Notes: generated from the letters alone by a model not told the origin. A stretch of DNA of 64,000 nucleotides from DATBVX01 sp963696675 (GCA_963696675.1 CAVOLM010000059.1:1-64000); one strand, 5' to 3'. Positions 18,195 through 27,987 are shown, counted from the stretch's first letter. Translations and numbers: made by a program.

Positions 18195-21100
18195 TCAGCG
18201 GAAGTTGTATTGGATGCGCATGCCGAGTGCAAGATCGGACACGTCGAGAAATTCGAGCCCTTCGAGCGTCTGGTACTCAACGTAGGCTGAAATGCCATAT
18301 CGAAGCTGAGCGGCCATACCTACGGCGAATATCATGAATGATTGATCGGCTGCTTCCGATGTCACAACGATGGGCGGCGTCGGGTTTGCCGTGCCCGCAA
18401 AGGGATCGTTCGCAAAGCGTACGCCGAACACGTTGGCTTCATCGCTGAACTCCCAAACTGCATCGGCTCGCAGGTGCGGCAACAATATGATCCATCCCAG
18501 GTTCCACGCCCCGGTGATGCGTGCTCCGACACTGGCGGTTGCCGACTGGAAGTCCTGTTTCTCGTAAATGAGATCCAGGCCAGCGGCGCCGCTTTCCCGG
18601 AACTCGTTCACTGTTGCGTCGATGTAGTAAAGACGTGCATTCGGCGAAATCGTAATTGGACCGATGAGGAAGTCATGACCAGCGGAAACGCCGGCGCTCA
18701 GCGTGCTTCCGTCGCTCGACCCCTGCGCCGTGCGATCGATGGTGCCGCCGGCGTCGACATAGCGAATCCGGCGCTCGGAATCGAGGCTGGAGTTGCCGTA
18801 GGCCACAAAGCCATCTGCATAGAAGGGCCCGTCCACAGGGTACAGCCCACCGTAGAGAGAAATGTTCCAGGCGCTCGTGTTCAGTCCGCCTTCGCCAGAC
18901 GGATTGAAGGACGCATCGGACTCGCCAAATCCAAGGGCAAGACCGACCATCGCCTGCTCATCCGGAATTTGATAATCGGCGCCGCCGCTGATGCCCCACT
19001 GATCGGCACTAAAGCCTGCATCTGCGCTCGAGTTGCTCTTATCGCTGGAGCCAAAATTGCCGCGCATCCAGAAACCCCAGCGGTCGCTGAACAGGGGTTC
19101 CCGAGTGTCGAACGTGGGACTTCCGGCCACCTCATCTGCCGCCAGTTTGAGCATCTCGGGCGGAACGGGCTTGTCGTCGACGATCAAGGTCAATCCCAGT
19201 CCTGGAGCAGCGCTAAGACCCCCTGCGCCGGACCTGAGCGCCATCAGCCGATCCATGACTCCAACTGACAGATCGCGCGCCAGCAGCAGGGTCTGTGTCT
19301 TAATGGCATTGAGATCCTGCGCGCCGAGCTCACTGACCGCAGTCGTCTGGCGCGCCGGGTCATTGTCGAGCACGATTCCATTACAGCGGGCAAGCAGGTC
19401 GGATTCCTCTTCGGTCAGGGTGGTTTGCTGAGTCAGGCGCAGACACAGATCATCGAGCGCCACGGCGACGGAGTGTTGGTTCGGAGTGAGATCGGGAAGC
19501 GATTGAAGTGACGTGCGTGGCGATGGGATTTCGACTGAGATGGTTGCGGTGCTCGATCCGGTCGCGCCGCCGTCGTCAGTCACCTCCAGCCTGATCACAG
19601 TGTCGCCGTCCGGTAACCGGACGTCGATCGTCGGGCTCGAGCCAATGAGCTGTTGCTGGTTGAACCACCTGTAGGATGCGATGGTGCCGTCTGAATCCGA
19701 TGACGTGGAACCGTCGAGGTGCACGGTTTCCCCGGCAACGCGATCGCTGTCGGGAATCGTACGATTGCCGCCCGTGATCGTGGCGATGGGCGCGACGTTG
19801 GGCGGTGGCATTGCGATTGAGATGGTTGCGGTGCTCGATCCGGTCGCGCCGTCGTTGTCCGTCACGACCAGCCTGATCGCGTTGTCTCCGTCGGGTAACC
19901 GGACATCGATTGTCGGGCCCGAGCCAATGGCCTGTTGCTGGTTGAACCACTTGTAGGATGCGATGGTGCCGTCTTTATCCGATGAGGTGGAACCATCGAG
20001 GTGGACGTTTTCCCCGGGAACGCGATCGCTGTCGGGAATCGTGCGATTGCCGCCCGTGATCGTGGCGGTGGGAGTGCCGTTTGGCGTTTCGACTGAAATG
20101 GTTGCGCTGCTCGAATCCGGTCGCACCGTCGTCGTCAGTCACTTCCAGCCTGATCACGGTGTTTCCGTCGGGTAAACGGACATCGATCGTCGCTCCCGAG
20201 CCAATGAGCTGTTGCTGGTTGAACCACTTGTACGATGCGATGGTGCCGTCTGGATCCGATGAGGTGGAACCATCGAGGGTGCACGTTTTCCCCGGCCACG
20301 CTATCGCTGTCGGGAATCGTGCGATTGCCGCCCTTGATTCGGGCGGTTGGCGCGACGTTGGGCTTTTCGACTGAAATGGTTGCGGTGCTCGAATCGGTCG
20401 CACCGTCGTTGTCCGTCACCTCCAGCCTGATCACGGTGTCTCCGTCGGGTAAACGGACATCGATCGTCTTGCCCGAGCCAATCACCTGTTGCTGGTTGAA
20501 CCACTTGTACGATGCGATGGTGCCGTCTTGATCCTCTGAGGTGGAACCATCGAGGTGGACGTTTTCCCCGGCTTCGCCATCGCTGTCGGGAATCGTGCGA
20601 TTGCCGTCCTTGATCCGGGCGATGGGAGCGGCGTTGGGCGTTACCGTGACTGTCACCGTCGCACGCTCTGAATTCTCGCTGGCGTCGCGGGCCCGGTAGT
20701 CAAAATGATCGGTCCCGCTAAAGTCTGGATCCGGCGTGTAAGTCACGGCGGTTCCCGCAATGGCCGCCGTCCCATGGTGGGGATTTTCCACAAAGGCGAT
20801 CGTGAGCGAATGGGATCGTTATCGACGTCCGTGTCGTTCTCGAGCACGGAGAATGTTGACAGCTCTGCCTTGCCGGGTGGTGGCCGAGTCGTCGTGGGCG
20901 ATCGGTGGGTCGTTGACCGGTGTGACGTGTATCGTCACCGTTGTCGGCGCGCCCTCGGTTTGCGAGAAGTCGAGCGCTGTATAGGTAAAGGTGTCAGTCC
21001 CGAAAAAGTCGTCTCGTGGCGTATACCTCACGAGATCCGGTCGGCCTCCCCTACGGTCGATGTCGACGGTACCGTTCGCGGGATCTGTCACCCTCCCGAT

Positions 21101-21415
21101 ATCGAACACGTCTGCCGCCGGGCACGGACTAAATGGGCAAGGAAGCTCCTGCGAGTCGTTGGCAAGCACATCTACTTCGACGTCCCTGTCTTCTGCTGTC
21201 GTTGCCTCGTCGGGCTGGGAATGTACATCTGCTGAAGCACTTGAGGACCAGGCGCCGCTGGCAACGCCGAAAGCGAGCAGGATAACGAGTGGCAGGCCGG
21301 TTCGTCGCGGTGTCGGCGAATCAGCGGCATTGAGCGTGCGTCCGTCAGCGCTTGACACTCGTGGCGCAGAGACGGGTGCCCGCGATGCCCAAGTGCTAAC
21401 TGGAAACGCCTTCAT
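18195..21415 (-). CDS. Autotransporter with four PKD-like repeats (copy 1), four frame breaks
   Basis: The start is ATG 21415 (MKAFPVSTWASRA) preceded by GAGGG. A long signal peptide (LVILLAFGVASGAWSSSASA) precedes DVHSQPDEATT. Next come a cadherin/Ig-like domain with VLANDSQ and TYTALDFSQTEGAPTTVTI, a second such domain (ENDTDVDND), and four PKD-like repeats (GGNRTIPDSD to ATISVE). A linker (LPDLTPNQHSVAVALDDL) leads to a C-terminal beta-barrel ending in MRIQYNFR, with the terminal aromatic/Arg typical of autotransporters. Frame changes occur near 20850, 20811, 20278 and 20115. Comparison with sister repeats and with the adjacent paralogue shows each is a one-base indel. It is a predicted surface or secreted passenger of unknown ligand, and it lies directly downstream of its paralogue. 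Confidence 0.82.
19533..20630 (-). repeat. Four tandem PKD-like repeats, period about 277-282 bp
   Basis: Four copies of a ~92-codon unit run through the passenger of autotransporter copy 1. Approximate limits are 20365-20630, 20088-20352, 19812-20070 and 19533-19791 in N-to-C order. Anchors at the ATGGTGCCGTCT motif fall at 19681, 19963, 20240 and 20517, spaced 282, 277 and 277 bases. Protein hallmarks per unit are GGNRTIPDSD, HLDGSTSSD, DGTIASYKWFNQQ, TIDVRLPDGDTVIRLEVTD and SSTATISV. The neighbouring paralogue has only one unit (about 23010-23272). Nucleotide identity between copies is high, which indicates recent amplification or conversion. Confidence 0.9.
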
Positions 21416-21506
21416 CGATCCCTCGTTCGCCGTCGGACGTTTTACCTGGTCCGAATACCGACGTATACCGCTGCTTCTTGTTCGGCAGCTGTGAGTCTTA
21501 CTATCC

Positions 21507-21522
21507 GTACATCTACTCCGCC
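21507..21522 (-). promoter_or_regulatory. Conserved 16-bp block upstream of autotransporter copy 1
   Basis: The block GGCGGAGTAGATGTAC (minus strand) is identical to one upstream of copy 2. It lies about 92 bases before the start codon here and about 90 bases before the start in copy 2. Flanking stretches are also conserved, for example GTCGGTATT and CGTCCGACGGC nearer the start. It may be part of a promoter or operator, or simply duplicated DNA. Confidence 0.4.
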
Positions 21523-21682
21523 TCGCAGAAGCACGCAACCCAGCCGCGTCAATGCACCCTCTCGACGCGGATTATGTCGTCAAATGGCTACCGAACTTGA
21601 TGAGTCGAGGCTGTCACCCGCCAATGATCAAGAGTCTCTACCTGATCGCGCATCCATGCGCGTTGCACCGAGGTGCGAGCTC

Positions 21683-24056
21683 TTATCGGAAGCTGTACTG
21701 GATGCGCATGCCGAGTACGAGGTCCTCGACGTTCATGAATTCGAGCCCCTCCAGCCGTTGGTAATCGACGTAAGCCGAGATTCCGTATCGGAACTGCACG
21801 GCGGCCCCGATGGCGAGGGCCATGTAAGACTGATCCGCTGTCTCTCCGGTGACGATGATCGGGGGCGTCGGACTTGCCGTGCCCGCAAACGGATCATTCG
21901 CAAAGCGCACCCCGAAAGCCCCGGCGTCATCGCTAAACTCCCAGACTGCATCGCCCCGGAAGTGTGGCAGGAGCACAACCCAGCCGAGGTTGAACGCCCC
22001 TGTGATGCGTATTCCGACGCTGGCTGTGGCCGAGTCGAAGTCCTGTTTTTCGTAGGCAAGATCCAGACCGGAGGCTCCGGTTTCCTGGAAGCCATCCACG
22101 CTCGCATCGATATAGTAGAGGCGGGCAGTGGGTGAGATCGTCACCTGGCCGAAGAGGAAATCATGTGCCACGGAAACGCCGGCGCTCAGCATACTGCCGC
22201 CGGTAGATCCTTGTGCCGTGCGATCGATTTCGCCATCGGCATCCGTGTAGTGAATCCGCCGCTCAGAATCGACACTGGAGTGGCCGTAGCTCAGAAATCC
22301 GTCCGCGTAGACGTAGCTGTCGACTGGGTATACCCCACCGTACAGCGAGACGCTCCATGCACTCATGTCCAGGCCGCCCTCGCCAGAGGGATTGAAGGAT
22401 GTGTCGGCCTTGCCATATCCGAGGGCGAGCCCCGCCATCGCTTGCTGCTCCGGGACCCGATAGTCGACGCCTCCGGAAATACCCCATTGATTGGAGTCAA
22501 AGCCTTGATCGGCGCTTGAGCTCTCCTTGTCGCTGGAGCCGAAGCTGCCCCGCATCCAGAACCCCCATCGTTCACTGAACAGGGGCTCTCGATCGATCTC
22601 ATCGAAACCCTGCGACTGCTCCTCGGCAGGCTGGAGCATGTTCAGTGGCACGTTCTGCCCGTTGACGATCAGGCTCAATCCGGGCGCAGCGCTCAGACCA
22701 TCCGCACCCGATCGCAAGGCCAGGAGGCGATCGAGGACACCGGCGGAGAGGCTGCGCGCCAGAATCAACGTTTGCGACTTGATTGCATTGAGGTCCTGCG
22801 CGCCGAGCTCGCTGACCGCAGTCGTCTGGCGTGCCGGGTCGTTGTCGAACACGATCCCGTTGCATCGGGCGAGCAGATCGGATTCCTCTTCGGTCAGTGT
22901 GGGTTGCTGAGTCAGGCGCAGGCACAGATCATCGAGCGCCACAGCGACGGAGCGCTCGTTCGGAGTGAGATCGGGCAGCGATTGAAGCGACGTGCGCGGC
23001 GGGGGAGTTGCGACTGAGATGGTTGCCGTGCTCGATCCAGTCGCACCGTCGTCATCAGTCACGACCAGCCTGATCACAGTGTCTCCGTCGGGTAAACGGA
23101 CATCGATCGTCGGGCCCGAGCCAATGGCCTCTTGCTGGTTGAACCACATGTACGACGCGATCGTGCCGTCTGGATCCGATGAGGTGGAACCGTCGAGGTG
23201 CACGGTTTCCCCGGCAACGCGATCGCTGTCGGGAATCGTACGATTGCCGTCCGTAATCGTGGCGGTGGGAGCGACGTTGGGCGTCACAACGACGGTCACG
23301 GTCGCCGGCGCGGAAGTGGCCGTGGCATCGCGGGCTCTGTAGGTAAATCGGTCGGTACCGCTGAAAGCTGCATTCGGCGTGTAAGTCACAGCGTTTCCCG
23401 CGATGGCCGCCGTCCCATTGTTGGGCTGGCCGACCGAGGCGATAGTCAGTGAATCGCCTTCGACGTCCGTATCATTCGCGAGCACGGAAATGGTGACCGC
23501 CCTGTCTTGTCCGGTCGTGGCCGAGTCGTCGACTGCTTTCGGTGGGTCGTTGACGGGTGTGACGGTGATCGTCACCGTCGTCGGCGCGCCCTCTGTTGGC
23601 GTGAAGTCGAGCGCCGTATAGGTAAAGGTAACAGTCCCGGAAAAGTTGGGTCCTGGCGTGTACGTCACGAGATCCGGTTGGAAGGCCGAGTTCTGGATGA
23701 TGCGGACGGTACCATTCGCTGGCTGTGTCACCACCCGCCCGATCCTGAACACGGGTATCTGGCATGGAGTACCGGCGCAAATGAAGTCCTGCAAGTCGTT
23801 AGCGAGCACGGCCACGTCGATTGCCGTGTCTTCTGGTGTTGTGGCCGCGTCGGGCTGGGAATGTACATCTGCTGAAGCACCTGACGACCAGGCGCCGCTG
23901 GCAAGGCCGAAGGCTAGCAGGACGGCGGCGCGCAGCAGGCTGGTTTTCGGCGTCCCGGAGTCAATGGGCATTGAGCGTGCGTCCACCAATGCTTCGCACT
24001 CGTCGCAGAGAGTCATGTGCCCGCGATGCCCAGGTGCGAACTCGAAAACCCTTCAT
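21683..24056 (-). CDS. Autotransporter with one PKD-like repeat (copy 2)
   Basis: ATG 24056 (MKGFRVRTWASRAHDSLR) has a strong AAAGGAGGAG upstream and aligns with the start of copy 1. A one-base frame break near 23970 separates it from the long open frame, whose own first ATG is 24016. The signal peptide (LLRAAVLLAFGLASGAWSSGASA) ends before DVHSQPDAATTPED. Two cadherin/Ig-like domains follow (VLANDLQD; VLANDTDVEGDSLTIA), then one PKD-like repeat (TDGNRTIPDSD to ATISVA), the same linker as copy 1 and a beta-barrel ending MRIQYSFR. It lies upstream of copy 1 in tandem on the minus strand, with 267 bases between. Function and ligand are unknown. Confidence 0.87.
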
Positions 24057-24374
24057 CGGCTCCTCCTTTGCCGTCGGACGTCCTGGTGTCCAAATACCGA
24101 CTCTGCGTCCGCGCGATCTTCTGACACTTGAGACTTTATTTACCTGTACATCTACTCCGCCTGCAAGAAGCTCGCAACCCGAGTGGCCTTGAGAGTGCCC
24201 TTCGATGCCAGAGCAACCTCGCGCAGTGACGGATGTCGCCAAACGGCTACAGAATAGCCTCGCTCTGCGCACTTACTACCGTCGTGGACATGGGGCGTGT
24301 AACGACGCACAGCATAATCTACAACGCGCGAACAACGACCGCGAAGAAGTGCATCGTCAGCGGCGGAGCTTGTG
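24057..24374. other. 318-bp non-coding stretch upstream of autotransporter copy 2
   Basis: The half next to the autotransporter is its upstream region and resembles the region upstream of copy 1. The half next to tRNA-Leu shows no convincing coding sequence; the reading frame on the plus strand that crosses into the tRNA is an antisense artefact. No terminator hairpin was recognised. Confidence 0.5.
24146..24161 (-). promoter_or_regulatory. Conserved 16-bp block upstream of autotransporter copy 2
   Basis: This is the second exact copy of GGCGGAGTAGATGTAC (minus strand), about 90 bases upstream of ATG 24056. It sits in the same relation to the start as in copy 1, which argues that both genes inherited one upstream regulatory region. 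No standard -35/-10 pair could be assigned with confidence. Confidence 0.4.
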
Positions 24375-24462
24375 TGGTGCCGGTGGAGGGAATCGAACCC
24401 ACACTCTGTTGCCAGAACCGGATTTTGAGTCCGGCGCGTCTACCAGTTCCGCCACACCGGCA
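24375..24462 (-). tRNA. tRNA-Leu (anticodon CAA)
   Basis: The minus strand starts TGCCGGTGTGGCGGAA and ends with the T-arm GTTCGATTCC and acceptor ACCGGCA followed by an encoded CCA. The acceptor stem TGCCGGT/ACCGGCA pairs over seven bases. The anticodon loop CTCAAAA is held by CCGGA/TCCGG, giving anticodon CAA at 24425-24427 (reads UUG). A long variable arm is present, as expected for Leu. Length is 88 with CCA. Confidence 0.96.
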
Positions 24463-24482
24463 AGGTGTAAAGCTGTGTAACT

Positions 24483-24510
24483 CGAACCTTCGTGAATCGA
24501 TCAGGTCTAC
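24483..24510 (+). promoter_or_regulatory. Candidate ECF-sigma promoter of the sigma/anti-sigma operon
   Basis: CGAACCT at 24483-24489 and TCTAC at 24506-24510 are separated by exactly 16 bases, close to the GGAACTT-N16-TCTGA layout of RpoE-type promoters. It lies about 80 bases before ATG 24593, the ECF sigma gene. Autoregulation is common for such operons. The match is by eye and untested. Confidence 0.4.
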
Positions 24511-24592
24511 GAAGTCCCTATACGGGCGTGCAGTATAGAGTTTCATCTTCAGGGGTGCGACGCTTCGCCACCCTCGCGCATCCTAAGAGGCA

Positions 24593-25201
24593 ATGACCCG
24601 GCTGACCGACATCGCGATCGATGCGGATGTGCTCTCGCGCGCCCAGGCGGGCGAGCCCGATGCACAGGCTCACGTGTACCTTGCCTTTGCAAGCCCGACG
24701 TACGCGCTGATCCGGCGCGTGATGCCACGCGCCGGGATCGCCGACGACCTGTTTCAGGACACGTTCGTAGAGGTACTGCAGAGCCTGCCGTCGTTTCGTG
24801 GCGAAGCGCCGCTCGGCGCCTGGATTCGCCGTATCGCAGTCAGCAAATGCCTCATGTACTTGCGCTCACCCTGGCATCGGAGCCTCTTGTGGCTGGATCA
24901 GCGCGCGGTCGACAACGATGACCTGCCGGCGCTGTCCGCGGCAATCATCACGCCAGACCCGGTGAACCCAGCGCTGCAACGGGATCTCGAGGTGGCTTTG
25001 GCGAAGCTCCCGGCGCGTGCGCGGGCCGTGGTCTGGCTGCACGACGTCGAGGGATTTACTCACGACGAGATCGCCAGGCAGTTCGGCATGACGGTCAGCT
25101 TTTCGAAGTCACAGCTCATGCGGGCGCACCTGCGTCTGCGAGAGCTGCTGCAGGAACAGCCGGAGAGTTCCACATGCATCCCAGTTTCGACCAGCTTCTG
25201 A
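24593..25201 (+). CDS. RNA polymerase ECF-type sigma factor
   Basis: This is a 202-residue sigma-70 family protein with regions 2 and 4 only. Region 2 includes AGIADDLFQDTFVEVLQSLPSFRG and APLGAWIRRIAVSKCLMYLR. Region 4 includes LAKLPARARAVVWLHDVEGFTHDEIARQFGMT followed by the recognition-helix segment. It directs polymerase to stress or envelope regulons in related systems. The stop overlaps the start of the following anti-sigma gene by 28 bases, so the two are coupled. Upstream is a candidate ECF-type promoter. Subfamily is not assigned; the -35 motif suggests an RpoE-like specificity. Confidence 0.9.
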   Translation: MTRLTDIAIDADVLSRAQAGEPDAQAHVYLAFASPTYALIRRVMPRAGIADDLFQDTFVEVLQSLPSFRGEAPLGAWIRRIAVSKCLMYLRSPWHRSLLWLDQRAVDNDDLPALSAAIITPDPVNPALQRDLEVALAKLPARARAVVWLHDVEGFTHDEIARQFGMTVSFSKSQLMRAHLRLRELLQEQPESSTCIPVSTSF

Positions 25202-25815
25202 GCCTGCGCGAGAGTGATGCGCCGGAGGACCACGTGGCTGTCCACGTGCGCAATTGCGCGGAATGCCGTGCGACGATCGAGAGCGCCCGTGGCATCGCGG
25301 CCCGATTGCGTGAGCTGCCCATGCGGGTCACGCCGCCCGATCGCTGGTTGGCGATCCGAACCGCGTTTCTTGCGCAGGCCGCGGCTCGTTCTTCACGACG
25401 AGTGCGCCGGCCTGGATGGCTGCTGCCGGCCGCAAGCGCAGCTATCGTGCTGTGCGCCGTTCTGCTCACCGTTAGCAGCCACGGCCCACAGCAGGAAAGT
25501 ACCGTTCGCAGGCTGGTCGCCAGCGATGTGCCGAACGTTGCGGCTCCTCCACAACAGTTGCTGGTCGCCGAGTCGCAGCGACTCGAGGCGATGCTCGCGA
25601 CATTGCCTGCTGACACGCGCGTCACTCGCGCCGGTACCGCGTGGACCGTCGCGAACCTGGAGGATCGCATCCGCTGGGTCGACTATCGGCTCAGCCTGGC
25701 GAGCGAAGCCGGCATCAATCCGCGCCAGGAGGACTTGCTGTGGCGCGAGCGGGTGGAACTGCTGAATTCACTGGTGGCCGTGCGCTACGCCGACGCGCGC
25801 ACGCGCGCCTTCTGA
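25174..25815 (+). CDS. Putative membrane anti-sigma factor with zinc-finger motif
   Basis: This 213-residue protein has ATG 25174 with GGAGAG nine bases upstream. Near the N terminus it has H-x3-C-x2-C (HVRNCAEC), the zinc-binding signature of ZAS-type anti-sigma domains. One transmembrane segment follows at about residues 85-105 (LLPAASAAIVLCAVLLTV). The periplasmic part has a coiled or helical region (LEAMLATLPADTRVTR, DLEDRIRWVDYRL-like). The position immediately after, and overlapping, the ECF sigma gene supports an anti-sigma role. The assignment is inference from motif, topology and context; no close family name is recognised for the C-terminal part. Confidence 0.72.
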   Translation: MHPSFDQLLSLRESDAPEDHVAVHVRNCAECRATIESARGIAARLRELPMRVTPPDRWLAIRTAFLAQAAARSSRRVRRPGWLLPAASAAIVLCAVLLTVSSHGPQQESTVRRLVASDVPNVAAPPQQLLVAESQRLEAMLATLPADTRVTRAGTAWTVANLEDRIRWVDYRLSLASEAGINPRQEDLLWRERVELLNSLVAVRYADARTRAF

Positions 25816-25846
25816 GAACGATCAATCAAAGAACCCGGAGGAACCG

Positions 25847-26887
25847 ATGTCCTTGCACAAGCGAACCCACGTTTCTCGACGCGTGCTGCTGCTCCTGGCG
25901 CTGCTGCCGGCGCTGGCACTCGCACACGATGATGAGGCACAGAAGAGCCAGGCCGACATCGAGGCGCAGCTCGCCGACGCGCGAGCGCGATTGGAGGCGG
26001 CGGCACGCGAAGTCGCAGAGCTCAGTGGACAGCTCACCGGTCCCATCATGCAGGACTATATGATCGCGGGCGTAGCGGGCATGCCCTCCCGGGCGATGCT
26101 TGGAATCAACCTCGGCGATGACCGCCAGGCCAAAGAGGGCGTGCGAGTGCAGAGCGTGACGCCGGGCGGGCCTGCGAGTGACGCGGGCTTGCGTGCCGGT
26201 GACGTCATCATCGGCGTCGATGGCAAGAACCTGCGCAGCAAGGACAAGTCCTCCGCAGCAGCACTGGTCGAGTACATGCGCACGGTGAAGGTTGGTGACA
26301 AGGTGAAGGTGGACTACTTGCGCGACGGCAAGACCAACAGCGCGGAGATCACGACGGAAGCATTCGGTGCGGGAAGCTTCGCGATGGCGAGCCCTGCTGA
26401 TCGCGTATTCATGATGCGAGCACCCGGGCCATTCGGGGGCGTGCCGCCTGTGCCTCCCGCTCCGTTCACGATGGCATTCCCCGCAGCGAACGTGCTCGAC
26501 ATGGAGCTCGTCGCGATGACACCGAAGCTCGGCAAGTATTTCGGCACGGACAAGGGCGTGCTGGTGGTGCGGGCACCCGGAGATTCCGAGCTGAAGCTCG
26601 AGGATGGCGATGTGATCCTCGACATCGACGGGCGCGCACCGCAGAACGGCGCACACGCATTGCGAATCCTGGGTTCGTACCAGCCCGGCGAAAAGGTCGC
26701 GATCAATGTTCTGCGCGATCGTAAGCCGGTAAAGCTCTCGGTCACGGTGTCGGAGCGCGGCCCCATGGTGATTCACGGTGGCGGCAACGCCATGTGGTTC
26801 AACGAGCCGGTGCCGCCACCCGAAGTGAAGCCGTTCCCGGGCGTGCCGAAGGCGGTGCCTCCGCCGCAAAGCGAAGGGCCGACCTGA
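25847..26887 (+). CDS. Secreted protein with two PDZ domains
   Basis: This 346-residue protein has a signal peptide (RRVLLLLALLPALALA before HDDEAQ) and a strong ribosome site (GGAGGAACCG before ATG). A short coiled coil spans residues ~35-63 (ADIEAQLADARARLEAAAREV). The first PDZ-like domain includes MLGINLGDD and GGPASDAGLRAGDVIIGVDG. After a Pro/Ala-rich linker (GGVPPVPPAPF), a second PDZ contains GVLVVRAPGDSELKLEDGDVILDIDG. There is no Ser-protease domain, so it is not DegP-like. It ends the sigma/anti-sigma operon and may sense or present misfolded envelope proteins; that role is inference. Confidence 0.85.
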   Translation: MSLHKRTHVSRRVLLLLALLPALALAHDDEAQKSQADIEAQLADARARLEAAAREVAELSGQLTGPIMQDYMIAGVAGMPSRAMLGINLGDDRQAKEGVRVQSVTPGGPASDAGLRAGDVIIGVDGKNLRSKDKSSAAALVEYMRTVKVGDKVKVDYLRDGKTNSAEITTEAFGAGSFAMASPADRVFMMRAPGPFGGVPPVPPAPFTMAFPAANVLDMELVAMTPKLGKYFGTDKGVLVVRAPGDSELKLEDGDVILDIDGRAPQNGAHALRILGSYQPGEKVAINVLRDRKPVKLSVTVSERGPMVIHGGGNAMWFNEPVPPPEVKPFPGVPKAVPPPQSEGPT

Positions 26888-26954
26888 TATCGCCAGCCAA
26901 TCAGAGGCGGCCATTGGGTGGGGGCTCGGGACTCTTTGCTACCATCCGCCGCGC

Positions 26955-27987
26955 ATGCGACGCGCGGATTTTCACTATGAGCTGCCACCGGAACTGATCG
27001 CCCAGGCGCCGACGCCTGAGCGCAGCGCGAGTCGGCTTCTCGCGCTCGATGGTGCAAGCGGCGAGCTTCGCGATCTCGTGTTTCGCGACTTGCCGCGACT
27101 CCTGCGCGCGGGCGATCTGCTGGTGTTCAACGACACTCGCGTCATCAACGCGAGGCTGTTTGCGCGCAAACCAAGCGGCGGCCAGGTCGAGCTGCTGCTC
27201 GAACGCGTACTGGACCAGCACCGCGGCCTGTTCCAGGCGCGTGCCAGTAAACCCCTGCGCGCGGGTTCGAACCTCGAGTTGGCCGATAAGCAGAGCGCGC
27301 GGATCATCGCGCGGCGCGGCGGATTCACCGAGATCGAATTCAGCACGCCGCTGCTCGAGTTTCTCAACCTGCACGGCGAAGTGCCATTGCCTCCGTACAT
27401 CGAACACAAGCCGGCGGCCAATCGATCGCGAGCGCTATCAAACGGTCTTCGCGCACATCGACGGCGCGGTTGCAGCGCCGACGGCGGGGCTGCATTTCGA
27501 TGCGGCGCTGCTGGGACAGCTCACATCGGCCGGTGTCTCGCGCACGCAGATCACTCTGCATGTGGGCGCGGGCACCTTTCAGCCGATGCGGGTCGAGAAC
27601 CTTGATGAGCATCGCATGCATCCGGAGCGGCTCGAGATCAGTGCCGAGGCCTGCGAGGCGATCAACACGACCCGCTCACGCGGCGGTCGTATCGTCGCCG
27701 TCGGGACTACAGTGGTGCGTGGCCTGGAGACGGCGGCGAGCGGTGGCGTGCTGGCACCCTATAGCGGCGAAACGCAGCTCTTCATTCGTCCCGGTTACCG
27801 GTTCCGCATGGTGGACCGGCTTCTCACCAACTTTCATCTGCCGGAGTCGACGCTGCTCATGCTGGTGTGCGCCTTCGGCGGCTTCGCTCACGTCATGGCC
27901 GCCTATGCGCATGCCGTTGCGGCGCGCTATCGCTTCTTCAGTTACGGCGACGCGATGTTCCTGACGCCGGCAGCGGAGGCCACGTGA
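26955..27987 (+). CDS. queA: S-adenosylmethionine:tRNA ribosyltransferase-isomerase QueA; one frame break
   Basis: The N-terminal frame starts MRRADFHYELPPELIAQAP and contains GDLLVFNDTRVINARLF. The frame changes near 27418 (after PPYIEHKPA) and continues as DRERYQTVFAHIDGAVAAPTAGLHF. It then reads THVGAGTF-like LHVGAGTFQPM, the family's signature, and ends with FLTPAAEAT. QueA makes epoxyqueuosine in tRNA from preQ1 using SAM. The total of about 344 residues is normal. The stop overlaps the GTG start of tgt, the preceding enzyme of the queuosine pathway. Confidence 0.93.

Noticed and set aside
19533..20630. CRISPR-like or minisatellite array
   Set aside because: The period is about 280 bp, the units are fully coding and match PKD-like protein domains; there are no unique spacers.
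24205..24480. A 91-codon plus-strand frame across the tRNA-Leu gene
   Set aside because: Its C-terminal half is the antisense translation of tRNA-Leu, a well-known type of false protein; no ribosome site or homology was seen.
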